From an uncultured Rhizobiaceae group bacterium (GTDB taxonomy: Bacteria > Pseudomonadota > Alphaproteobacteria > Rhizobiales > Rhizobiaceae), in NCBI GenBank assembly GCA_937930635.1, contig CALHCF010000009.1, forward strand, positions 353,499 to 417,498: 64,000 nucleotides of DNA, read 5' to 3'. This document shows positions 32,017 to 40,849 of the stretch, piece by piece. Made by a program: the position numbers and the translations under genes. Every line of letters starts with the position of its first letter. Within the stretch, counting starts at the first letter, position 1. The notes below the pieces were generated by a model. That model was given only the letters and a program-made list of their open reading frames with translations. It had not been told where the DNA came from and did not search any database.

Positions 32017-34362
32017 TTATGACAAACTCAGAATATTTGGAGGTTCGAATGCCTTTGAGGCCGGCGCGTCTTCTTTGTAAGCTTCGATCTTCACCAGACA
32101 GGTATGCGCGCTTGGGCCTTGTCCCAGACGCGATGTTCCCTTGTCGCGTGTCAGCACATTAGGATTTCCGTGCAGGCACATTCCCGTTTCGTCGGGGTCC
32201 CACCACGCGCCGGTATACATTTGAATGACACCGGGACGAATATCTTCCGACAGCCGCGCGATACCGAGGCATGAGCCACGGTCATTGTACAGTCGAACAA
32301 TATCGTACAGCGCAATGTTGCGGGCTTCGGCGTCAACGGGATGAATGAGGACCGGCTCTCGACCATCAACCTTGCCAGCACGGCTTACAGAACCCTGGTC
32401 AAGTTGCGAGTGGAGCTTAGTACCAGGTTGGTTGGAAATGAGATGGAGTTCATCCTCACCTGCGCTACCAAGCCATTCATAAGGCGGGTACCATGCCGGA
32501 TGCCCCCTGCAATCCTCATAGCCAAACGATGCTACGGTGCTTGAAAAAATCTCAATTTTACCACTGGGTGTTTCCAGCGGATTGGCCGCCGGATCGGACA
32601 CAAAAGCCGAGAGCATAATCCTCGGTGTCTCTGAGATGTCGAGCTTATGCCAGCGTTTTTGGCAGAAATCCTCCCAATCCGGTAGTTGCAATTCTTGCTG
32701 ACTTCCGTTGCAAGCAGCGACTTCAGTTGACGCCAGATCGCCAACCTTTCCATCAGAAATACTTGTCTGCTCGTAGATGTAGCGTATCCAGTCACGCGCC
32801 TCACGCCCTTCGGTGAACTGTTCCTCAATTTTCAGCTGTCGCGCAATCCCACGAAAAATTTCGTGGTCATCTCGCGCTTCACCTGGTGGGTCGACAGCCT
32901 TCTCCATACGAAAGATATACGGGTCGCGTTGCGTCAGGCTGACATCATCACGCTCCACGTGGGTTGTGCAGGGAAGAACAATATCCGCCCGTTTTGCCAA
33001 AGGGTTCCAACACCAATCATTGCAAACGATGGTTTCAGGTTTTTCCCATGCCCTCATCAGCCGGTTCAGGTCCTGATGATGGTGGAAAGGATTGCCACCC
33101 GCCCACCATACGAGCCGAATGTCTGGATAGGTGATCTTACGTCCGTTGAAATCAACCACACCTCCGGGGTTGAGCAACATATCCGCGATGCGTGAGACAG
33201 GAATGGAGTCCGATACGCCATTACGCCCCTGCGGCACGGATCCGCCTGAAATCAAGGGATAGTCTCCGCCGATACTATTGACGGCGGAAAGTCCAAAGGC
33301 GAATCCACCTCCCGGTTTGCCAATCTGGCCAAGCATGGCAGCAAGCGTGACAGCCATCCAAAACGGTTGCTCACCGTGATCTTGCCGGGTCAATGACCAG
33401 CTCACCGAAATCATGGTTCGGCTTCCGGCCATGCGCCGGGCAAGTTCTCTTATTTTCTGCGCGGGCAACTCACTATGCTCGGCAGCCCAGTCAGCATTTT
33501 TTGGGATGCCATCTTCTGCTCCCGTCAGGTAGTCGGCAAAAGCTGAAAACCCGGTGCAATACGTTTCCAGAAAATGTGGATCATGCATATTCTCGCTGTA
33601 AATTGTATGCGCAAGGCCAAGCATAATGGCAACGTCACTGTTGGGGCGCGCTGGCAGCCATTCCGCCTCAACATCTCCCATCGTGTCGTAACGCAGTGGC
33701 GATATGCTGACGAACTTTACACCGTTTGCATGGGCTTTGATCATTCCGTCACGTTGCTTATGCGCGCCCAGCCCTCCGGCTTCGACCTGCGCATTTTTGA
33801 GAGGCATGCCACCAAACGCAACAACAAGTTCTCCTTCTTCGGCAATTGAGGCCCAACTTGTTGTTGTATTCAGAAACTCACGATAGGAACCCAGAACATG
33901 CGGTATCATAGCTTCGGCTGCGGCGAATGAATATGTGAAGATCGAGCTGGTGAAACCACCAGTACAATTGAGAAACCGCTTCAACTGGCTTTGCGCATGA
34001 TGAAACCGTCCGGCGCTCGCCCAACCGTAGGAACCACCAAAAATCGCATTCGACCCATATTCATCACGGACACGATTTATCTCGGCGGCCAACAGTTCCT
34101 CAATCTTTTGCCAGCTCACCTCGACAAAGGCTTCTTTTCCGCGAAGATGGGGGTTGGCTCCAGGACCATCATCCAGCCAACTCTTGCGGACGGCCGGCAT
34201 TTTGATACGGCTTGGCGATGCGATGGCATCCACCAGCCCACTGCCGATCAATGATGGATTGGGGTCCTGCTCGAAGGGGCGCATTCCCACGAGCTTCCCA
34301 TTCTCCACTTCAGCCCAATAGGTACCCCAGTGGTTGGTCGTGAGGAACGATTTCTTGCCCAT
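32017..34362 (-). CDS. Molybdopterin oxidoreductase of the BisC/DMSO reductase type
   Basis: A 781-residue bis-pterin Mo enzyme. The ligand loop GGSYGWASAGRFHHAQ supplies a serine ligand to Mo, as in DMSO, TMAO and biotin-sulfoxide reductases. No N-terminal Fe-S cysteines occur. No Tat signal is visible (MGKKSFLTTNHWGTY), which points to a cytosolic BisC-like S- or N-oxide reductase. ATG 34362 is chosen because it begins like relatives; TTG 34386 is an alternative. It is the last gene of a run headed by a sugar ABC transporter, an unusual place for such an enzyme. Confidence 0.87.
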   Translation of the reverse strand: MGKKSFLTTNHWGTYWAEVENGKLVGMRPFEQDPNPSLIGSGLVDAIASPSRIKMPAVRKSWLDDGPGANPHLRGKEAFVEVSWQKIEELLAAEINRVRDEYGSNAIFGGSYGWASAGRFHHAQSQLKRFLNCTGGFTSSIFTYSFAAAEAMIPHVLGSYREFLNTTTSWASIAEEGELVVAFGGMPLKNAQVEAGGLGAHKQRDGMIKAHANGVKFVSISPLRYDTMGDVEAEWLPARPNSDVAIMLGLAHTIYSENMHDPHFLETYCTGFSAFADYLTGAEDGIPKNADWAAEHSELPAQKIRELARRMAGSRTMISVSWSLTRQDHGEQPFWMAVTLAAMLGQIGKPGGGFAFGLSAVNSIGGDYPLISGGSVPQGRNGVSDSIPVSRIADMLLNPGGVVDFNGRKITYPDIRLVWWAGGNPFHHHQDLNRLMRAWEKPETIVCNDWCWNPLAKRADIVLPCTTHVERDDVSLTQRDPYIFRMEKAVDPPGEARDDHEIFRGIARQLKIEEQFTEGREARDWIRYIYEQTSISDGKVGDLASTEVAACNGSQQELQLPDWEDFCQKRWHKLDISETPRIMLSAFVSDPAANPLETPSGKIEIFSSTVASFGYEDCRGHPAWYPPYEWLGSAGEDELHLISNQPGTKLHSQLDQGSVSRAGKVDGREPVLIHPVDAEARNIALYDIVRLYNDRGSCLGIARLSEDIRPGVIQMYTGAWWDPDETGMCLHGNPNVLTRDKGTSRLGQGPSAHTCLVKIEAYKEDAPASKAFEPPNILSLS

Positions 34363-34412
34363 ATCGTGGCCCAGTGCTTCTTTCAAGGTCTCGGCTTTGA
34401 GGTGCGCTGTTT

Positions 34413-34751
34413 TTACTCAGGCTCATAAATGGCTGTTGAAACGCCGCCACCGGCATTTACAAAAGTGGCTTCTATCTCTTCTTCAGAAATCCGATTGAAG
34501 GCCCAGGCCCCAGTCGAATCCTTATAGGTAAACTTGCTATCAAGTGACCCCGAGACGGATATCTTCCTGCAATTCACATAGCGACAACTGGAGACCTCGC
34601 AATAGGTGAGGCTTTCATCCTTGTGAAATACGAGTTTGGTATAAACGGGCGTGTTGTGAGGGCCTTCCCACACGCCCACGAACTTTGCGTCTTTCGCCAT
34701 GGCGGGTGAAAGCATGACAATGGGCATGATCAACAACGCAATAAACTTCAT
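34413..34751 (-). CDS. Small secreted protein with four cysteines, unknown function
   Basis: A 112-residue protein. The signal peptide runs to about PAMA (residues 1-19), followed by a compact beta-rich domain with VGVWEGPHN and three clustered cysteines (TYCEVSSCRYVNCRK, near 52-63). It contains no CxxCH heme motif, so it is not the missing cytochrome partner of the flavoprotein upstream. The start ATG 34751 lies 25 bases after the flavoprotein stop. The VGVWEG start recalls lipocalin-like META/DUF2147 folds, but no assignment is possible. Confidence 0.65.
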   Translation of the reverse strand: MKFIALLIMPIVMLSPAMAKDAKFVGVWEGPHNTPVYTKLVFHKDESLTYCEVSSCRYVNCRKISVSGSLDSKFTYKDSTGAWAFNRISEEEIEATFVNAGGGVSTAIYEPE

Positions 34752-34776
34752 GGCTATTCTCCCATATTTCGATAAC

Positions 34777-36051
34777 TCAAATTGCAAACATGTCCGAAGT
34801 TATATCGGAATACCAATCCAGCGACTCACTATATGTTTTCTGCCGGATATCTGCACTTTCCCTGCGCCTGGAAACAAATCCATCCACCTTGGCAATTTTT
34901 TCTGGAGTTGCCGTGTAGTTTGCACCAATCTTCACGCTATCATTCGCGGCAACCCAGGACCAACAAGTGTTTCTGTACCGTGCTGGCGCAGCCGCTTTGC
35001 CCTCAAGTCTTGCAAGTATCGCGCTCGCGCAAACTTTAGCTTGCGAGTTGGCTGCATAGGCAGATTTCGGCATGTCGCCCTGGTTTGAAGCATCACCGAG
35101 AACATAGATATTTTCATCAAGCTTTGAGCGCATGTCTTCAGCATGCACTGGCGCCCAGTTATCATCAACAATGCCTGCTACATGAGCAATGGTACCGGCC
35201 TTCTGGTCAGGAATGACGTTGCAAGCATCCACCTTGATGATTTCACCATCAAGGTGGATGGTCATTTCCTTGGGGTCGACGCGAAACTTTGTCATGTCCA
35301 CGTCGCTGTTCATTTCGATCATGCCTTTATAGTGTTTCTTCCAGGCTTCACGAAACAAACCCATTTTGGAGAATACGGGTTTCGGGTCAGCGATGATAAT
35401 TTTGGCCGTCGGATTGGTTGTCTTTAGCCGATTGGCAACAATGCAGACCCGTTCGTAAGGCCCGGGCGGGCAGCGATAAATGCCGGAAGGTGGCACGATT
35501 GCAAATACGCCACCTTGAGGCATGGCATCGATCTGCGACCGCAAAACCTGTGCTTGTAACCCGCCCTTGTAGGCGTGTGGCATACGATCCTGATCAGCCA
35601 GGCTCCACCCGCGAACAGACCCTTCGATAAAGTCGATACCCGGCGCCAGAACCAGAATATCGTAGCGCAGGGTACTGTTCTTCAATTCAACCTTTTTGGC
35701 ATCCTTGTCGATGTCAATGGCCTGATCATGAATGACCGCAACGGAATATTTTGACCCAAGATTGTCATAGCTGTGTGATAGCGATCTCAGTTCCCGAAAA
35801 CCGCCGATGTAATGGTTGGAGAAGAAGCAAGACTGATAGGTTTTGTTGGCTTCGACCAGCGTTACATCAACGCTTCCTGCGCCGCCCTCTGCGATATGAC
35901 GGGCAACCGTTGCACCACCAGCACCACCGCCCACAACGACGACGTGAGGCTTGTTTCCTCGCCCCGTACCAGATTGACCCAGCGCTTTGGAACCGCCGAC
36001 AAGTGTTGCTATTCCAGCCCCGATGAAAGCACGCCTTGTAGTGCCATGCAT
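34777..36051 (-). CDS. Flavocytochrome c sulfide dehydrogenase-type flavoprotein (FccB/SoxF-like)
   Basis: A 424-residue exported FAD protein. The Tat-like signal TRRAFIGAG is followed by the FAD motif VVVGGGAGGATVARHI. The two cysteines that form the redox-active disulfide in FccB are present: Cys194 in YRCPPGPYERVC and Cys363 in RNTCWSWVA. The C-terminus has the family-like DWYSDITSDMF. FccB oxidises sulfide and passes electrons to a cytochrome c subunit (FccA). No fccA-like gene is adjacent. The gene starts three bases after the ABC permease stop and has a GAGGAAT site, so it belongs to the transporter operon. Confidence 0.87.
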   Translation of the reverse strand: MHGTTRRAFIGAGIATLVGGSKALGQSGTGRGNKPHVVVVGGGAGGATVARHIAEGGAGSVDVTLVEANKTYQSCFFSNHYIGGFRELRSLSHSYDNLGSKYSVAVIHDQAIDIDKDAKKVELKNSTLRYDILVLAPGIDFIEGSVRGWSLADQDRMPHAYKGGLQAQVLRSQIDAMPQGGVFAIVPPSGIYRCPPGPYERVCIVANRLKTTNPTAKIIIADPKPVFSKMGLFREAWKKHYKGMIEMNSDVDMTKFRVDPKEMTIHLDGEIIKVDACNVIPDQKAGTIAHVAGIVDDNWAPVHAEDMRSKLDENIYVLGDASNQGDMPKSAYAANSQAKVCASAILARLEGKAAAPARYRNTCWSWVAANDSVKIGANYTATPEKIAKVDGFVSRRRESADIRQKTYSESLDWYSDITSDMFAI

Positions 36052-36054
36052 GGG

Positions 36055-37035
36055 CTATTCCTCCCGCTTCCGCAGACCAAAGGAAAAGGCGAGAACCACA
36101 AAGATCAAGACACCAATACCAACCTGCTGCCAGAAGAAATTCCAACCGACGAGCAACAGGCCATTGCGCATGAAAGCCAGCAGACAAACCCCCATCAGTG
36201 TTCCAACCACAGTGGGGCGACGGTCGGATGTCATGGCTGTTCCAATAAACGTTGCACCGATTGCATCGAGAAGGAATGCGTCACCAGACAACGGGATATA
36301 GGACTTTACCTGCGACGACAGCAAAATACCGGCGATACCGCACAAAACAGCGCAGTAAATGAACACTTTGGACAACTCCCGGGGAACCCTGACCCCGGAG
36401 TAAAGTGCCACGCCCGGCTTTGCTCCCAATGCAGCGACATAGCGACCGAACACCATTTTGTGCAGCAAAAGGAACACCGCAATTGAACAGAGAGCCAATA
36501 TCCAAACGGGCGTTGGCAATCCCAGTAATTGTGAATCTGAAATTACCTGAAAAACGGGTGCATATTCCTGCGTTGTCAGCGTGATTGGAGTTCCACCATT
36601 GGTTGCCAGTCTTTGTACAGAACTGCCAATGAACAGGACACCGAGTGTCGCCAGAAAGGCATCAATCCTGAGTTTGTTGATCAAAAATGCGTTGAATGCG
36701 CCAACCGTAAATGCCGCAAACAAGCCTGCGAAAACCCCAAGTGGAGCACTGAAGCCCGCGGCCAGGAGAGAAAAGAACACGAGCGCAGACATATCAACGG
36801 AGACCCCAACCGACAGGTCAATCCCGCCAGCGGCAATCACAATCGTCATGCCCAACGACACAATCGCCAGAAGGACGACTTTATTCGCGATGACATTGTA
36901 GATGTTTTCCAAAGATAGAAAATTGGCAGTGGTCACTGAAAAAATGATCATGACCGCAGCGAACGCAAACAGCACGATGTAGTTGGACAAAGCATCCAGA
37001 CTGAAAATGGAATGGCGGACATCTTCCATCATCAT
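36055..37035 (-). CDS. Sugar ABC transporter permease 2
   Basis: A 326-residue inner-membrane permease of the ribose/xylose (RbsC-like, BPD_transp_2) type with about nine to ten hydrophobic helices. It has the characteristic GGIDLSVGVSVDMSALVF and DAIGATFIGTAMTSDRRPTV. It overlaps the first permease gene by four bases, and the flavoprotein gene follows after three bases. The substrate cannot be read from the permease alone. Confidence 0.9.
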   Translation of the reverse strand: MMMEDVRHSIFSLDALSNYIVLFAFAAVMIIFSVTTANFLSLENIYNVIANKVVLLAIVSLGMTIVIAAGGIDLSVGVSVDMSALVFFSLLAAGFSAPLGVFAGLFAAFTVGAFNAFLINKLRIDAFLATLGVLFIGSSVQRLATNGGTPITLTTQEYAPVFQVISDSQLLGLPTPVWILALCSIAVFLLLHKMVFGRYVAALGAKPGVALYSGVRVPRELSKVFIYCAVLCGIAGILLSSQVKSYIPLSGDAFLLDAIGATFIGTAMTSDRRPTVVGTLMGVCLLAFMRNGLLLVGWNFFWQQVGIGVLIFVVLAFSFGLRKREE

Positions 37036-38030
37036 GCGCCCTCAGATTTCTTGGCAAAGGATGTGAGTGCCACCACGAGCAATATCAACGCACCTTGTAC
37101 CCCGCTCACCCAATAGGAAGATACGCCAAGCAACTGAAAACCGTTGGCAAGAAAGCCGACAAACAATGAAGCAATCAAGGTGCCTCCTATGGTTGGCACA
37201 AAGCGCCTTGAGAAAACCGTTCCAAGCAAGGCTGCAGCCAATACCGGCAATAACAACAGACCTGTTCCAAGCGTCGATGCAGAGAGGCGCGATACGATCA
37301 GGATGGAGGTGAAACCAGCGCAGAAACCTGAAAAAATGTAGCTGAAATAGATATTACGACCGACATTCAACCCGGCCGCCCGCGCCGCTTCAGGAAATCC
37401 GCCAACTGCGTAAAGCCTGACACCAAAAGGTGAGTAATGCATCAGAAAAGCAACGAATATCGTGAAGACGATCAGCACCCAAGCCAGAGCTGAAATACCC
37501 AAAAACCGACCAAACTGAAGAGTCGATAAAAATTCGGAGCTCACGCCAATCACATTGTTTTCCGTGATGGTGAGTTCCAATCCGCTTGCAATGTTCATGA
37601 CCGCCAAAGTTGCCAGCAACGGTATCATACGAAATACGACAACAGCCAATCCATTCAGGAAACCCATTGCCATGCCGGTAAAAATGGCAGCCAGAACAGC
37701 CAGGGGTTCGGGCCATCCAAGGTTGAGCAACGTCACGAAAACTGCACCTGAAAGACCGGCATTTGCAGCAACCGCGAGATCGATTCCTCCTTTCTGCACA
37801 TCGGTTCCAGTCCCGATAAAAACCACAGTCATGCCGTAAGCCAGAATGGTCAGGATAACGGATTGCTCAACCACGTTTTGAAGGTTGAAAGAAGAAGTAA
37901 ATCCACGAGCATAGATTGCAAAATAGAGCAGTATAATTCCAAGGGCGGCAAAGGCCCCAAGTCGGACAAAAACGGCGGCCAGCGCCCGGCGATCAATCGA
38001 CGACTTGGTATCAGAGACAGTCGTATCCAT
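37032..38030 (-). CDS. Sugar ABC transporter permease 1
   Basis: A 332-residue RbsC-like permease that should pair with the next gene's product as a heterodimer. It shows GTDVQKGGIDLAVAANAGLSG, the variant of the GxIDLSVG signature, and LLPVLAAALLGTVFSRRFVPT. ATG 38030 is chosen, four bases after the ATPase stop; an upstream in-frame start would overlap the ATPase gene. About nine hydrophobic helices are visible. Confidence 0.9.
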   Translation of the reverse strand: MDTTVSDTKSSIDRRALAAVFVRLGAFAALGIILLYFAIYARGFTSSFNLQNVVEQSVILTILAYGMTVVFIGTGTDVQKGGIDLAVAANAGLSGAVFVTLLNLGWPEPLAVLAAIFTGMAMGFLNGLAVVVFRMIPLLATLAVMNIASGLELTITENNVIGVSSEFLSTLQFGRFLGISALAWVLIVFTIFVAFLMHYSPFGVRLYAVGGFPEAARAAGLNVGRNIYFSYIFSGFCAGFTSILIVSRLSASTLGTGLLLLPVLAAALLGTVFSRRFVPTIGGTLIASLFVGFLANGFQLLGVSSYWVSGVQGALILLVVALTSFAKKSEGA

Positions 38031-38034
38031 TGCG

Positions 38035-39549
38035 CTAAGGTACCTCCCTGATGTCAGTTGATGCACCAGAGGCCACGGCCAGGAGTTGATCGCTGTCAAT
38101 TTCCCCGCGCTGATATTTGCCCACAATTCTACCGCGATACATCACGAGAATTCGATCACACATTTCTACAGTTTCTTCGAGATCGGACGAGACAAAAATG
38201 ATGCCCTTTCCCTCCCCCGCTAGCCGGTTGATCAGATTATAAATTTCGACTTTTGCTCCAACATCGACAGCAACGGTTGGGTCGTCCAGCAGATAAACGG
38301 AGCTTTCGCAGGATAGCCATTTGGCAACAACCACCTTTTGCTGGTTGCCACCAGAGAGGTTGCGAACAGGGAGAAAGCGGTCGGGTGTTTTCACGCCGAG
38401 TTCAGCAATAAGACCATTGACCATATTGGCTTCTGATTTGGTATCCACATAGCCGTTGTTGGAATGACTGTTGATTGAAGCAATCGATATGTTGTCAGAA
38501 ACGGACAGGTCTACGGCAACCCCATGGGCGCGCCGATCTTCAGGAATCATCGCAAGCCCAGCTTTGACGGCCTCCGCAGGCGACCCAAATTGCCGCCGGT
38601 TTCCGTTTAAGGTGAAAGTGCCAGCATCAAACTGATCCAGCCCAAACATGCATTTGAGCAATTGCTTATCACCGGAACCGAGCAGCCCTGTCAGCCCAAG
38701 AACTTCACCTTTATGGACCTCTACATCCACATTTTCGAAATGCCCGACGCGTGTTCCATTTTCCAGTTGCAGAACTGGTTCACCTATTTCAGCGGTGCGG
38801 CGAGGATACATTTCGCTGGTGTCGCGATTGACCATCAGCGCTACGATTTCTTCTATACTGGATTCAGCTGGCACAACATTGCCGGCGTTCTCACCATTGC
38901 GTAAAATCGTGACGTCGTCGCAAATGTCCATGATCTCCTGCATGTAGTGGGAAATGAAGACAATCGCGATATTGTCGTCTCTCAATGCGCGCAACACACC
39001 AAACAGGCTTGTTACTTCGGCAGCAACCAGAGCGGCGGTTGGTTCATCAAGAACAAGAACCTTTGCCTTGTTTGCGAGTGCTCGGGAAATCTGAACAATT
39101 TTTTGTTGCGCTGCTGAAAGGTCCCGCACCAGTGTGTCGGGATCAATCTCCACCTGAAAATGCTTCTTGATCAGTTCTACGGCCTCTCTCTTCATGCGCC
39201 TCGCATTCAGAAAGGGTCCGACTCTTGGCTCGTTGTTGAGGAATACGGCTTCTGATGCCGTCGCGGTCGGCACCAACAACCGGTCCTGATGGATGAAGTG
39301 CACACCTTCTTTTTCAATGGACGCGGGCGTGATCGTGTCGATGGGCTTGCCATCGATTTCCACCTCGCCGTCACTCAGCCTGTATATTCCGGCAAGAATT
39401 TTGATAATCGTGGATTTGCCCGCGCCATTGGCACCCACGATGCCATGAACAGATCCTTTGCGAACCTGAAGGTCGACATTCTCCAACGCTTTAACCGGGC
39501 CGAATTGCTTGGATATGCCGCGCATATCGATGGCGATATCAGACATCAC
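38035..39549 (-). CDS. Sugar ABC transporter ATP-binding protein (RbsA/MglA-like)
   Basis: A 504-residue protein with two fused ATPase domains. The first has Walker A GANGAGKSTIIKIL and VLDEPTAALVAAEV. The second has a degenerate P-loop (TGLLGSGDKQLL) with NLSGGNQQKVVVAKWL and VYLLDDPTVAVDVG. This asymmetry is normal for the CUT2 sugar transporter class. It lies between the binding protein gene, from which it is separated by a hairpin, and the permeases. Confidence 0.92.
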   Translation of the reverse strand: MMSDIAIDMRGISKQFGPVKALENVDLQVRKGSVHGIVGANGAGKSTIIKILAGIYRLSDGEVEIDGKPIDTITPASIEKEGVHFIHQDRLLVPTATASEAVFLNNEPRVGPFLNARRMKREAVELIKKHFQVEIDPDTLVRDLSAAQQKIVQISRALANKAKVLVLDEPTAALVAAEVTSLFGVLRALRDDNIAIVFISHYMQEIMDICDDVTILRNGENAGNVVPAESSIEEIVALMVNRDTSEMYPRRTAEIGEPVLQLENGTRVGHFENVDVEVHKGEVLGLTGLLGSGDKQLLKCMFGLDQFDAGTFTLNGNRRQFGSPAEAVKAGLAMIPEDRRAHGVAVDLSVSDNISIASINSHSNNGYVDTKSEANMVNGLIAELGVKTPDRFLPVRNLSGGNQQKVVVAKWLSCESSVYLLDDPTVAVDVGAKVEIYNLINRLAGEGKGIIFVSSDLEETVEMCDRILVMYRGRIVGKYQRGEIDSDQLLAVASGASTDIREVP

Positions 39550-39582
39550 GGCCCCTGCAATAAGCTGCTTTTGGTAAAGTAG

Positions 39583-39616
39583 AAACCGCTTCGCACGAAC
39601 ACGAGCGAAGCGATTT
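39583..39616 (-). terminator. Intercistronic hairpin after the sugar-binding protein gene
   Basis: On the minus strand, AAATCGCTTCG pairs with CGAAGCGGTTT (11 pairs including one G-U) around a 12-base loop and is followed by CTACTTT. It lies just after the binding-protein stop and before the ATPase start. Such elements commonly give more binding protein than membrane components by partial termination or by protecting the upstream mRNA. Confidence 0.6.
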
Positions 39617-39633
39617 CATTCAGGCATCTAGCC

Positions 39634-40602
39634 CTACTTCTTCGGGAGGAAGTCCTTGGCGAGTTCTGCAGCATTGTCCTTTGTGATCATAACAGATGAC
39701 ACGAAGGTAATTGGAGCTATTGGCTGACCATTAAGATATTTGGCAACATTGATTGCAGCGTTCTTGCCAATTTCATAGGGCTGCTGTGCTGCAACGGCCA
39801 TGGCTGGTGAATTCGGATTTGTGATCATCTCGACAAAGTCCGGCGATCCATCAATTCCATATACCTTAACTTCGTTCCGGCCAGCTTTTTCAATCGCCTG
39901 GGTGGCGCCCACGCTTGGGCGATCCCAACAAGACCAAACTGCCTTGAGCCCGGAATCCTTGTCAAACTTCGTCAACATATCCGTCACGTCAGCGAACGCC
40001 TGCTGAACGGTGTTGGGTGCAACATCCTTCAACTCAGGCTCAATCATTTCGATACCTGAGAAATTGCCCATGACATATTTGAGCTGGTCATACCGGATTT
40101 TACAAACCGGCACGGAATAGAAGCCATTGAATACGAGAACCTTGCCTTTGCCGCCCATGTCTTCCGCAATTCTCAAAGCGAGGTCAGATCCAATACCGTA
40201 ATTGTTTGACGTTGTGTTGTTCACCGAATGCGGCGTGATCGTATCCACGGTGAACAGGGGAATATCTGCGTCGCGAATTTTTTTGAGCCATGGATCAAGA
40301 ACCTTGATATTGCCCAGTTGCTGGATAATTGCATCCGGCTTTTGAGCAATCAGAGTCTGGATCTGGTTTACTTGGGTCTGGTCATTGCGCCCGGCATCAA
40401 GCGCGATCACTTCAGCCCCCATCTTTTTGAGCTCATCAATCTGGCCCTTATAGGCCTGCAAGTCCCAATGGTGACTTGTGCCAACAACGGTCACGCCAAT
40501 GGTCTTTCCTTTCAAGGAAAGTTCTTCAGCAAATGACGCGGTGGCAGTGATGGCCGCAATTGCTGAAGCGGCAAGCAGTCCTTTTAGGAATTTAAATCTC
40601 AT
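39634..40602 (-). CDS. Periplasmic sugar-binding protein of the CUT2 ABC transporter
   Basis: A 322-residue exported binding protein. The signal peptide (to about SFA) follows MRFKFLKG, then GKTIGVTVVGTSHHWDLQAY, a type I periplasmic-binding fold with VIALDAGRNDQTQVNQIQTL and AVWSCWDRPSVGATQAIEKAG. These features match ribose/autoinducer-2/rhamnose-type binding proteins. A GGGAGGA site precedes ATG 40602. It heads the minus-strand operon and diverges from the SorC-type regulator gene, which probably controls it. Confidence 0.9.
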   Translation of the reverse strand: MRFKFLKGLLAASAIAAITATASFAEELSLKGKTIGVTVVGTSHHWDLQAYKGQIDELKKMGAEVIALDAGRNDQTQVNQIQTLIAQKPDAIIQQLGNIKVLDPWLKKIRDADIPLFTVDTITPHSVNNTTSNNYGIGSDLALRIAEDMGGKGKVLVFNGFYSVPVCKIRYDQLKYVMGNFSGIEMIEPELKDVAPNTVQQAFADVTDMLTKFDKDSGLKAVWSCWDRPSVGATQAIEKAGRNEVKVYGIDGSPDFVEMITNPNSPAMAVAAQQPYEIGKNAAINVAKYLNGQPIAPITFVSSVMITKDNAAELAKDFLPKK

Positions 40603-40763
40603 TGTTTTTCCTCCCAAGAAAAATTGGCTATGGGCCCACTGAGATCGCGTGAACGACGGCAAATTTCCAGCTTGCGACGTTATTCCAAAGTCAGTCGGCG
40701 ATCATTTTAGATGGCTTCGTCCAACAAAATGTTCAAAACCGTCCTTAACTAATGTAATAGATT

Positions 40764-40777
40764 ATGTCATATGTCAA
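40764..40777. promoter_or_regulatory. ATGTCA direct repeat, candidate operator
   Basis: ATGTCAT is directly followed by ATGTCAA in an AT-rich stretch of the 247-base divergent region, about 75 bases before the regulator start. SorC/DeoR regulators bind short repeated sites in such regions, so this is a candidate operator or part of a promoter. The evidence is pattern and position only. Confidence 0.3.
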
Positions 40778-40849
40778 ATACGGCAATGAGCCTCGAATTG
40801 GCATTTGCCACACGTTTTCAAGCTGACACCCACGACCTGGAAAGACAAA

